Assembly (NCBI RefSeq): GCF_001436295.1
Contig: NZ_AYYY01000061.1
Span: 1 to 64,000, forward strand
From: Paucilactobacillus vaccinostercus DSM 20634
GTDB taxonomy: Bacteria > Bacillota > Bacilli > Lactobacillales > Lactobacillaceae
Reading direction: 5' to 3'
DNA: 64,000 nucleotides
Within the stretch, counting starts at the first letter, position 1, and each line of letters starts with the position of its first letter. The translations under genes and the position numbers were made by a program. Of this stretch, positions 58,091-64,000 are shown in pieces. The notes under the pieces were generated by a model. It searched no databases. It saw only the letters and a list, made by a program, of their open reading frames with translations, and was not told the origin of the DNA.

Positions 58091-58843
58091 ATGGCACTAG
58101 AACCAGGACATAATTTTTTGGCACGGCTAGGAAAGACGAAGCTGCGTCCCGGTGGTATTGAGGCGACTAACTGGTTGATCGATCAGGCCCATATTAAGGC
58201 AGATACGAAAGTTCTAGAAGTGGCCTGCAACATGGGAACCACCATGATGAGTGTGGCCCAGCATTACGGTTGTCACGTGATTGGTATCGACCAGAGTCCG
58301 GCAGCGATTGAAAAAGCACAAAAAAATATTGCAAAGGCTCATCTAGCAGACCAATTAGAAGTATTTCAGGGAAATGCGATGAAGTTACCCTTCGAGGATG
58401 AAAGCTTCGATGTCGTGATTAACGAAGCGATGCTCACGATGCTGAGTGAACGAGCCAAACATAAGGCGATTACGGAGTATTACCGGGTGTTGAAACATGG
58501 TGGCGTTTTGTTAACCCATGATGTCTGCTTGATGAAAGGGGATAGTCCGGAATTGATCCGTGCACTTGGCGAGGCCATTCATGTGCACGCGCAACCATTA
58601 ACCAGTGGAAATTGGCAACGAGAATTCAGCGATGCTGGCTTTAGTGTTGAACAAAACTACGGGGCAATGACCCTGATGAATCCTGCAGGGATGATCCATG
58701 ATGAGGGCTTCTTTCGTGCCGTTAAAATTGTGTTTAACGGATTAAAGCCACGTAATCGGCAACAGTTTTTTAAGATGTTTCGCTTTTTTAAAGGCCATCG
58801 TGATCAATTGGGGTATATCGCCAATTTTAGTCGCAAGCCCTAA
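58091..58843 (+). CDS. SAM-dependent class I methyltransferase
   Basis: This 250-aa methyltransferase has SAM motif I VLEVACNMGTTMM (about 37-49), the acidic residue after strand 2 (GIDQSPAAI) and the post-I motif LPFEDESFDVVINEAML (about 99-115). The substrate is not known; the fold belongs to the Methyltransf_11 group. It is the first of three genes with two cupins downstream. AAGGAGTG precedes the ATG. Confidence 0.87.
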   Translation: MALEPGHNFLARLGKTKLRPGGIEATNWLIDQAHIKADTKVLEVACNMGTTMMSVAQHYGCHVIGIDQSPAAIEKAQKNIAKAHLADQLEVFQGNAMKLPFEDESFDVVINEAMLTMLSERAKHKAITEYYRVLKHGGVLLTHDVCLMKGDSPELIRALGEAIHVHAQPLTSGNWQREFSDAGFSVEQNYGAMTLMNPAGMIHDEGFFRAVKIVFNGLKPRNRQQFFKMFRFFKGHRDQLGYIANFSRKP

Positions 58844-58870
58844 TCATACATAGATAAGGAGCATAATTTG

Positions 58871-59185
58871 ATGGGAATTACAGAACTGAAGCTTCCTGAA
58901 ATGATTCAGTATCGGGAACACCAAATTGCTAGTAAATCATTAACGAGAAAGTTGGGGATTGAGTTACCCTTCATGGTCTATGCCATGGATGCCGGTGAAA
59001 GTATCAGCAATGAACAATCAACGCTCACAAGATTGTTACAGGTGATTGATGGCATATTAACCATCCAAGTTGGAACGGTGCGTTATCAAGTTCCAGCTGG
59101 TGAAATGATGATGGTGCCGGCAAACACCTTGCACGAATTAAGGGCTGACCAACGGTGCCAATTTATGCAGTTTGAAACGAAGTAG
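58871..59185 (+). CDS. Cupin-domain protein (first)
   Basis: This 104-aa single cupin has motif 2 in VPAGEMMMVPANTLHELRA (about 75-93), and one histidine ligand is visible. Motif 1 lacks the usual two histidines, so metal binding is uncertain. I prefer the ATG at 58871 over TTG 58868 on ribosome-site spacing (AAGGAG 9 bp upstream). It is 27 bp after the methyltransferase gene and in the same operon. Confidence 0.8.
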   Translation: MGITELKLPEMIQYREHQIASKSLTRKLGIELPFMVYAMDAGESISNEQSTLTRLLQVIDGILTIQVGTVRYQVPAGEMMMVPANTLHELRADQRCQFMQFETK

Positions 59186-59200
59186 GAGGGAAAATTAAAG

Positions 59201-59530
59201 ATGAGCTTTATTAGTAAAATTGAACAAAACCAAGTAATTGATCTTAAACAACAGATTCCAGTTGATGAGGATCAAATTAACAGTCGGACCTTAGTTCAGC
59301 GTGATGATATGGGAATGACCCTCTTTTCAGTCGCAACTGACCAGGAAATTGGCGGTCATTCAGCCACTGGGGATGCCATGGTCAATATCCTGAGTGGGGA
59401 AGCAGAAGTCACCATTGAGCAGGAAAAGTTTCATGTTAAAGCTGGCCAGTCGATTGTCATTCCAGCTAATGCGCGTCATTCATTGTACGCGATCGAAGGC
59501 TTTCAAATGCTATTAGTTGTTGTTAAATAA
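59201..59530 (+). CDS. Cupin-domain protein (second)
   Basis: This 109-aa cupin has motif 1 GGHSATGDAMVNILSGEAEV (about 48-67) and motif 2 VKAGQSIVIPANARHSLYAI (about 83-102), a better match to metal-binding cupins than its neighbour. It probably binds a small molecule or metal. AGGAGGG precedes the start, 15 bp after the first cupin. No terminator is evident before the next promoter. Confidence 0.85.
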   Translation: MSFISKIEQNQVIDLKQQIPVDEDQINSRTLVQRDDMGMTLFSVATDQEIGGHSATGDAMVNILSGEAEVTIEQEKFHVKAGQSIVIPANARHSLYAIEGFQMLLVVVK

Positions 59531-59592
59531 CCGGTGGAGTGCGATGATGAGGTCCGCTTTGCAAACATGGGTGTTATTCACATTTGGTTTCG

Positions 59593-59601
59593 TGCTATAA
59601 T
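59593..59601 (+). promoter_or_regulatory. Extended -10 of the thiamine-binding-type gene
   Basis: TGCTATAAT lies 34 bp before the chosen start and inside any longer upstream reading frame, which supports the later ATG. Confidence 0.5.
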
Positions 59602-59634
59602 CGACAAAAAGTTAACCGATGGGGAGAGAGCAAC

Positions 59635-59955
59635 ATGGCAAATGCAGTAATGGCAATTCAGGTATTACCCGAAGCAGATTCAACGGAAGAATTAGTTCGG
59701 TTGGTTGATGTCGCAATCGCAGAAATCGATGCCAGTAACCTTTCGTATGAAGTTGGGGCATTTGAAACGACGGTTGAAGGAGACTTGGACGATCTGATTA
59801 AATTATTACATCAAATCCAAATCTCTGTGACTGAAAGTGGCACGGCCAGAATTAGCAACTACATCAAGCTGTCATATGCACCTGAGAAACATATTTTAAC
59901 GACTAACGAAAAATTAGCTAAGTATCGGGAACACAATCAAGAACATGAAGGTTAA
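59635..59955 (+). CDS. MTH1187/YkoF-type thiamine-binding family protein (UPF0045)
   Basis: This 106-aa protein is of the small alpha/beta family PF01910. It starts at 59635 (MANAVMAIQVLPEADSTEEL) with GGGGAGAG upstream. It has the family pattern AIQVLP, DVAIAEIDASNLSYEVGAFETTVEGDLDDL and the end region ARISNYIKLSYAPEKH. Some homologues bind thiamine or its precursor; the role here is unknown. It is followed by a strong terminator and parS. Confidence 0.85.
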   Translation: MANAVMAIQVLPEADSTEELVRLVDVAIAEIDASNLSYEVGAFETTVEGDLDDLIKLLHQIQISVTESGTARISNYIKLSYAPEKHILTTNEKLAKYREHNQEHEG

Positions 59956-59962
59956 TGCCGAC

Positions 59963-60002
59963 AAAAAAGTCGCTGATGCGTAAAATCATCAGCGACTTTT
60001 TC
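59963..60002 (+). terminator. Terminator before the parS site
   Basis: AAAAAGTCGCTGATG pairs with CATCAGCGACTTTTT, perfect, with A and T tracts for both directions. Confidence 0.93.
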
Positions 60003-60036
60003 TGACCATATTGAGTGAAATCAATTTGAGGTGGTC

Positions 60037-60060
60037 ACAAAGTTTCACGTGAAACTTTGT
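60037..60060. other. parS-like centromere site
   Basis: A 24-bp perfect palindrome centred on AGTTTCACGTGAAACT matches the Firmicutes parS consensus TGTTTCACGTGAAACA at 14 of 16 bases, keeping the inner 14. It lies between convergent genes, about 52 kb from oriC on the right arm. ParB would bind here; parAB is not in this window. Confidence 0.85.
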
Positions 60061-60068
60061 GGTAAACA

Positions 60069-61238
60069 TTATTGTCCGTTTTTATATAATTCCATTAAAC
60101 GAGCACGTAAATCGTCGTCGTAGGCCGTGAGGTAGAGGCCGTACTTACCGCGCTTCATTAGTACGTTGAGCACGTTGGCGATGAATTCCTTGTATTCCTC
60201 ACGAGAAAATTTGATATCTTTCCTTTTTTTGAAAATTTCCTTGTGGGAGTATTTTTCTGGAATGATGGTCATGGTGTCCGTTTGTTTATCGTAGCCAAAC
60301 GATGGACCGATAATCATCCCCACGTAGTTCAGATCAAATCCTTGCAGGGTATAAATGGTTCCCACTTGGGTAATTGATCCCTCGCGCTTCGCCCAGTGTG
60401 TCCGCTGGGGATCCCATTCGTCCCAGGGGAGACTGAACGTATCCATTTCAACGTTGTGTCGGCCATCAATTCGTGGGAAGCCTGATGTGGCGACCACACG
60501 ACTCATACCGACCTCTTTATTGCGTTGTTTGATTTTTTCAAACAGGGCCCCCGCCGTATTGAACATTTCAAATTCAAAGTCGCTGTTTTCGGGGAAGGCT
60601 TGCATTGGCTTTTCGGCCGTTAAATTATCCATCCAAGCGACCTGTTCATCACTAGCAACCATCCGGTACTGGAAGTTCATGTCAAAAGATTTGTGGGGAT
60701 GAGTGCCAATGGTATCGTAAAGGAGCTTTTTATTCCAGTACATTTTGGACTGGAATACTTGATCAAAGTCGTAGACGGCAACGACGACCTTGGCTAAGCT
60801 CATCAGATCGGTCAGTTGGTTCTGACCGCGGTAATGCGCGTAAGGTTCTGACTTCGAGTAGAGCAGGTGCGCTTCGTCGACAAAGATCACGTCGTAGCGC
60901 TTGTGATTTTTTTGCGCATAGTTGATCAATGAGGTTGGGCGGCGAATGGCATTAACCTTCATGTTTGGAATTGATTCGGCAATATCCTGGTAGGCTTTGT
61001 ACAATTCGGGGTGGTTGACCACCAGTGAGGTTTTATAGTGCTTGTCGGTCATGTACTGCCGCACGAGTTCCATTAGCACTACGGATTTACCGGTTCCGGC
61101 GGCTCCTTGAATAATGGCGACGGAGTGTGAGTCGCTATTGAGGCTTTGTTGAATATAGTCGTTAATATCTGTGATCACAGTTTTTTGGTCGTCTGACAAG
61201 TCATTGACAAAGAACTGCGCCTTTAAAATTTCATTCAT
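60069..61238 (-). CDS. DUF2075 P-loop ATPase
   Basis: This 389-aa superfamily-1-like NTPase has Walker A GAAGTGKS (45-52), Walker B VIFVDEAHLL (about 117-126) and a C-terminal motif QVGTIYTLQGFDLNYVGMIIG, which fits helicase motifs V/VI. The family is described as DNA/RNA helicase-like with no proven function and is common in lactobacilli. It is a stand-alone gene reading towards the parS site. No nuclease domain (for example GIY-YIG) is fused to it here. Confidence 0.85.
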   Translation of the reverse strand: MNEILKAQFFVNDLSDDQKTVITDINDYIQQSLNSDSHSVAIIQGAAGTGKSVVLMELVRQYMTDKHYKTSLVVNHPELYKAYQDIAESIPNMKVNAIRRPTSLINYAQKNHKRYDVIFVDEAHLLYSKSEPYAHYRGQNQLTDLMSLAKVVVAVYDFDQVFQSKMYWNKKLLYDTIGTHPHKSFDMNFQYRMVASDEQVAWMDNLTAEKPMQAFPENSDFEFEMFNTAGALFEKIKQRNKEVGMSRVVATSGFPRIDGRHNVEMDTFSLPWDEWDPQRTHWAKREGSITQVGTIYTLQGFDLNYVGMIIGPSFGYDKQTDTMTIIPEKYSHKEIFKKRKDIKFSREEYKEFIANVLNVLMKRGKYGLYLTAYDDDLRARLMELYKNGQ

Positions 61239-61312
61239 TATGTGGACTCCTAAATTATTAGTTAGCGTTAGTTATTTTAGCACAGTTGGTGCTTGAGTGT
61301 TGGAAACAAAAC

Positions 61313-61351
61313 AAAAGCATGCGTCAGTCAAATTCCGACACATGCTTGTTT
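61313..61351 (-). terminator. Terminator after the acetyltransferase gene
   Basis: AAGCATG-GTC-type stem (AAGCATGCGTC / GACACATGCTT, one bulge) is read leftwards with Ts. Confidence 0.75.
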
Positions 61352-61363
61352 CAAGTATTCTAG

Positions 61364-61951
61364 TTAGCCAATAATGTTGCCTTCAGCGTCCAATTGATGA
61401 ATCATTCGGGCCGGATTGCCCGCAATGACCACGTTATCGCCAAACGACTTAGTAACCACAGCACCGGCACCGACAATGACGTTGTTGCCCAGGGTGACAC
61501 CAGGAACGATCACGGCATCACCACCGATCCAGCAATTATCACCGATCTTGACGGCTTTTCCTGTGCCAATCCAAGATGTGCGCATTTTGACGTTCAATGG
61601 GTGACTGGCCGTGTAAATTTTAACGTGTGGGGCTAGGAGCGCATTTTTCCCGATCGTGATATCGCACGTATCGAGTAAGATACAGTCGAAGTTGGCAAAG
61701 AATTGTTCACCAACGTGAATGTTGTAGCCATAGTCGCACTTGAAACTAGGGCGGACAGTGACGTGCTCACCAGTCGAACCGAACAGTTGCTTGACGAGCT
61801 TGGTTTTAGTGGCTTCGTCTTCGAAGTCGGTATTGTTCAGTTGCGTGTATAGGCGCCGTGCCACGATTCGATCGTGCAATAGTTTGGGATCGTTTACGTC
61901 GTAGGGTTCTTCGTTCATCATATGGTTATATTCAATGTTTTCGTTTTCCAT
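61364..61951 (-). CDS. Maltose/galactoside O-acetyltransferase family protein
   Basis: This 195-aa acetyl-CoA-dependent sugar acetyltransferase is of the left-handed beta-helix type (Maa/LacA). It has the N-terminal mac domain (YDVNDPKLLHDRIVARRLY) and the hexapeptide repeats with the catalytic His in YTASHPLN and IGDNCWIGGDAVIVPGVTLG. It probably acetylates excess sugars for export. It lies downstream of a LacI regulator gene and has the same 20-bp motif upstream. Confidence 0.9.
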   Translation of the reverse strand: MENENIEYNHMMNEEPYDVNDPKLLHDRIVARRLYTQLNNTDFEDEATKTKLVKQLFGSTGEHVTVRPSFKCDYGYNIHVGEQFFANFDCILLDTCDITIGKNALLAPHVKIYTASHPLNVKMRTSWIGTGKAVKIGDNCWIGGDAVIVPGVTLGNNVIVGAGAVVTKSFGDNVVIAGNPARMIHQLDAEGNIIG

Positions 61952-61980
61952 TATCAGTTCACTCCTAAAGTATATGTATG

Positions 61981-62003
61981 AAAGGGACGGTACCGTTCCC
62001 TTT
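61981..62003 (-). promoter_or_regulatory. Inverted repeat upstream of the acetyltransferase
   Basis: AAAGGGACGGTACCGTTCCC and the following TTT form a palindrome with one bulge, 30 bp before the start codon. CGGTACCG at its centre has the CG-centred look of LacI-family operators. Confidence 0.45.
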
Positions 62004-62127
62004 GCACAGCCAGTAAAAATTTGAAAGCAAGCTCGAAAGGAGAAACGGACGAGGTACGTTTCAAATTAGTACAAACTAAAGATAGCGCAAAAATGGTAGG
62101 GGTTTCAATAAGGTTCATCTTTTGCTC

Positions 62128-62147
62128 GTTAGTTAAGCTTAGTTTAG
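62128..62147 (-). promoter_or_regulatory. Candidate LacI operator, copy 1
   Basis: GTTAGTTAAGCTTAGTTTAG is identical to 63199-63218. It lies between lacI and the acetyltransferase gene, on the side of the acetyltransferase promoter. Confidence 0.55.
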
Positions 62148-62162
62148 TAATGTTGGCCCATA

Positions 62163-63173
62163 TCAAAGGGAGCGTCGTTTGATGAGGGTCGTCGTGATTA
62201 ATGACTTTTGGGGCAGCCAATCGGGGTGGGCAAACTGGTTGACGAGTTGCTGCAAGCCTTGCGTTGCCATTTGTTGGATATTGACGTGAATGGTCGTCAA
62301 CTCGGGTGTAATGATGGTTCCGGCGAAGAGGTCGTCGAAGCCCATGATGGCAACGTCTTCGGGGACACGAATGTGGGCTTGACTGGCAGCTTTAATTAAA
62401 CGCAAGGCAATGTAGTCGTCCTCGCAAAAGATGGCGGGCGGTAAGTCGCGGTTGACGAGCTCTTGAAAATTGATGCCGGTCGGATTGGTTTCGATTGGGG
62501 AAATGAAGTAGAAATCGCGATTGTCAATCTTGAGCTGAGCCTCTTCGAGTGCGGAGCGAAAGCCTCGCCGGCGGCCGTAAAAGTTAGCCATTGGTTTGTC
62601 GGAGGCGAAGTAACCAATTCGGCGATACCCCTGAGCAATGATGTGCTGGGCGGCTAAACGCGCGCCTTGGTAGTTATCCATGGTGATAAAATCAGCGTTG
62701 ATGTCGTCGTAGGTGGTGTCTAGGAATACGACGTGCTTAATTTTTTGGTTGATAAACATGACTTGATCATGGGTCAGATCCGTTCCTAAAACGATGACTT
62801 TGTTCAAGCTCGTCCTGAGTTGGGGGAGCTTCTTTTTGAGATCGCTGGCCTCGATGGTAATGGTGGTAAGTTCACCTTGGAGACGGTCGACTTCCTGACT
62901 TAGCTCGTAAATGAGGCTACTGAAAAAAGGTAGGGCTTGGTAGTTATCGCTCACTACGCCGGTCGTCGTGATAGCTAATAAGGTGACTTCGCCAAAGTTG
63001 TTTGTCTGCATCCGTCGACTTTTGCGCAGTGGTGAATAATGGAGATCTGCCATAATTTTTTTGATTCGCTGACGTGTTGATTCACTGACACCCGGTTGCT
63101 CGTTAAGAACGAGTGAGACGGTGGCCTTCGAAACGTGGGCAATCCGCGCAATATCACTCATTTTGAGACTCAT
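62163..63173 (-). CDS. LacI-family transcriptional regulator
   Basis: This 336-aa repressor has an N-terminal LacI HTH (1 to about 50, SLKMSDIARIAHVSKATVSLVLN, hinge SPLRKSRRMQ) and a periplasmic-binding-protein-like core (about 60-330). I use the ATG at 63173 because GGAGGAG precedes it by 6 bp. Its probable targets are itself and the acetyltransferase gene, given the shared upstream motif. The effector sugar is unknown. Confidence 0.88.
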   Translation of the reverse strand: MSLKMSDIARIAHVSKATVSLVLNEQPGVSESTRQRIKKIMADLHYSPLRKSRRMQTNNFGEVTLLAITTTGVVSDNYQALPFFSSLIYELSQEVDRLQGELTTITIEASDLKKKLPQLRTSLNKVIVLGTDLTHDQVMFINQKIKHVVFLDTTYDDINADFITMDNYQGARLAAQHIIAQGYRRIGYFASDKPMANFYGRRRGFRSALEEAQLKIDNRDFYFISPIETNPTGINFQELVNRDLPPAIFCEDDYIALRLIKAASQAHIRVPEDVAIMGFDDLFAGTIITPELTTIHVNIQQMATQGLQQLVNQFAHPDWLPQKSLITTTLIKRRSL

Positions 63174-63198
63174 GTAAGACTCCTCCAATCTAGTAACG

Positions 63199-63218
63199 GT
63201 TAGTTAAGCTTAGTTTAG
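63199..63218 (-). promoter_or_regulatory. Candidate LacI operator, copy 2
   Basis: This identical 20-mer sits 26 bp before the lacI start codon, a position suited to autorepression. Confidence 0.55.
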
Positions 63219-63246
63219 CTTATTATTGAAGATTTAGGTCAAAATA

Positions 63247-63284
63247 AAACCAGTTTTCGTTAAATTTCTCGAAAACTGGTTTAA
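63247..63284 (-). terminator. Terminator after the EAL gene
   Basis: AAACCAGTTTTCG pairs with CGAAAACTGGTTT, then TTATTTT follows leftwards. Confidence 0.9.
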
Positions 63285-63964
63285 ATTGCAAAATCGGCCG
63301 CAATGACCATTTTATGTGGAATGCCGAAGTAGTAGCCTTGAACGATGTTGGGCTGGTAGTCACGGATAAACGGCAGATCAGCACGGCCTTCGAACCCCTC
63401 CAAGGCAAATGATTTATGTTGCTCCAACGCTAGGTTGCGCCAGAACCGAACCTGTTCTTGCATCTGACTTAGCGATTCTGTTCCACGGATATTTTGCAGC
63501 GCAAATTTATACTCGGAAACGTAGGGGGCTAGTTGTTGGATCAGCGCAATCTGATTAGTACCGGTGCCGACATCATCCAGACAAACGGGGATACGAGCAT
63601 CGTGGAACCGTCGTGCTGCAGTCACTAACTGTTCGGTGGTGACAAGGGTCGTCCCCGAGCCAAGTCGTTCGGTGAGTTCAACGCACAGTTGAGCGTGGGT
63701 CTGATCCTTGATGGTGGCGAGGAGCTCACAGTATTGTGCTTCAACAAACTGGCGTTGATCGAGATTGAATGAAATAATTTTTAAGTCAGCAGGCATTGTT
63801 TGAACGGTGGCGTTCAATAGGGTCGTGATTTTAACCGGATCAAAGCGGCTGAAGTCGGCAGGAACGACCCACTGATCGTCAACTTGCTCACGAATGAATA
63901 GTTCATAGCCACATAGTTTTATGTTGTCGGTTGAAAATTTTGCTTGTCCCCAGCATCTGATCAT
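63281..63964 (-). CDS. Divergent EAL-domain protein (possible c-di-GMP phosphodiesterase)
   Basis: This 227-aa single-domain protein has a degenerate EAL domain. The signature EAL becomes ELF (21-23). The following conserved positions appear as FNLDQRQF, ELTERLG, LDDVGTG, YKFALQ (the KxD motif with Asp lost), LEGFE and VQGYYFG. The acidic metal-binding residues thus look largely kept, so activity is possible but unproven. There is no GGDEF partner in the window. The frame stays open to the right edge, but ATG 63962-63964 with GGGG upstream is the only good start seen. Confidence 0.75.
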   Translation of the reverse strand: MIRCWGQAKFSTDNIKLCGYELFIREQVDDQWVVPADFSRFDPVKITTLLNATVQTMPADLKIISFNLDQRQFVEAQYCELLATIKDQTHAQLCVELTERLGSGTTLVTTEQLVTAARRFHDARIPVCLDDVGTGTNQIALIQQLAPYVSEYKFALQNIRGTESLSQMQEQVRFWRNLALEQHKSFALEGFEGRADLPFIRDYQPNIVQGYYFGIPHKMVIAADFAI

Positions 63965-64000
63965 AATTTTTCCCCACTTAATTCGATTTAAATGATTTTT

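Noticed and set aside
59533-59558. Possible third att-like copy (GGAGTGCG...ATGATGAGGT)
   Set aside because: It shares only short ends with the rlmH repeat and lacks the central TATCAYAA; the similarity is within chance.

Overview
This window is the replication-origin region of a low-GC Gram-positive bacterium, most likely a member of the Lactobacillaceae. The evidence is the origin gene order (mnmG-mnmE-jag-yidC-rnpA-rpmH / dnaA-dnaN-yaaA-recF-gyrB-gyrA-rpsF-ssb-rpsR-gdpP-rplI-dnaB, then walRKHIJ-htrA-rlmH), strong Shine-Dalgarno sequences, and protein sequences of lactobacillar type. The genus is not determined from the sequence alone. Genes diverge from oriC (about 6.7-8.65 kb): the left arm is read on the minus strand and the right-arm core on the plus strand.

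Layout. Positions 1-0.77 kb hold the edge of an IS200/IS605-type element, with a 5' part of tnpB and a decayed tnpA. Positions 0.77-6.7 kb hold tRNA modification, membrane insertion and RNase P genes. Positions 6.7-8.65 kb are a bipartite oriC, with DnaA boxes on both sides of dnaA. Positions 8.6-21.6 kb hold core replication, gyrase and ribosomal genes plus the c-di-AMP phosphodiesterase GdpP. Positions 21.6-24.7 kb are a small variable stretch with an MFS exporter, an orphan HTH protein, a DUF1304 protein and tRNA-Lys(CTT). Positions 24.7-31.7 kb are the essential Wal two-component operon and htrA. Positions 31.7-32.9 kb hold a structured-RNA candidate, a second strong DnaA-box cluster and rlmH.

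From rlmH to about 55.5 kb the DNA is visibly AT-richer and accessory. A 4.9 kb segment (isochorismatase-like hydrolase, DeoR and LysR regulators, HAD phosphatase, lactonase, one decayed gene) lies between two 27-bp direct repeats. One copy is the 3' end of rlmH, and the arrangement mirrors SCC cassette integration in staphylococci. Next come a YbaK-type deacylase, a 14-TM exporter, an OhrR-like regulator with an FAD disulfide oxidoreductase under paired operators, and a glycan-use cluster. That cluster has a GH127 beta-L-arabinofuranosidase, an unidentified large glycosidase-like protein, a GH36 alpha-galactosidase, two GPH sugar transporters, two AraC regulators and cre-like sites. A 71-bp exact repeat of the alpha-galactosidase 3' end shows that this cluster was rearranged.

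From 55.5 kb to the end the genes are ArsR plus a DJ-1/PfpI protein, a quinone-oxidoreductase-like dehydrogenase, a methyltransferase-cupin-cupin operon and a thiamine-binding-type protein. A near-consensus parS site follows, then a DUF2075 ATPase, a sugar O-acetyltransferase, a LacI regulator whose 20-bp operator candidate occurs twice, and a divergent EAL-domain protein. No CRISPR array, rRNA or intact prophage was seen.
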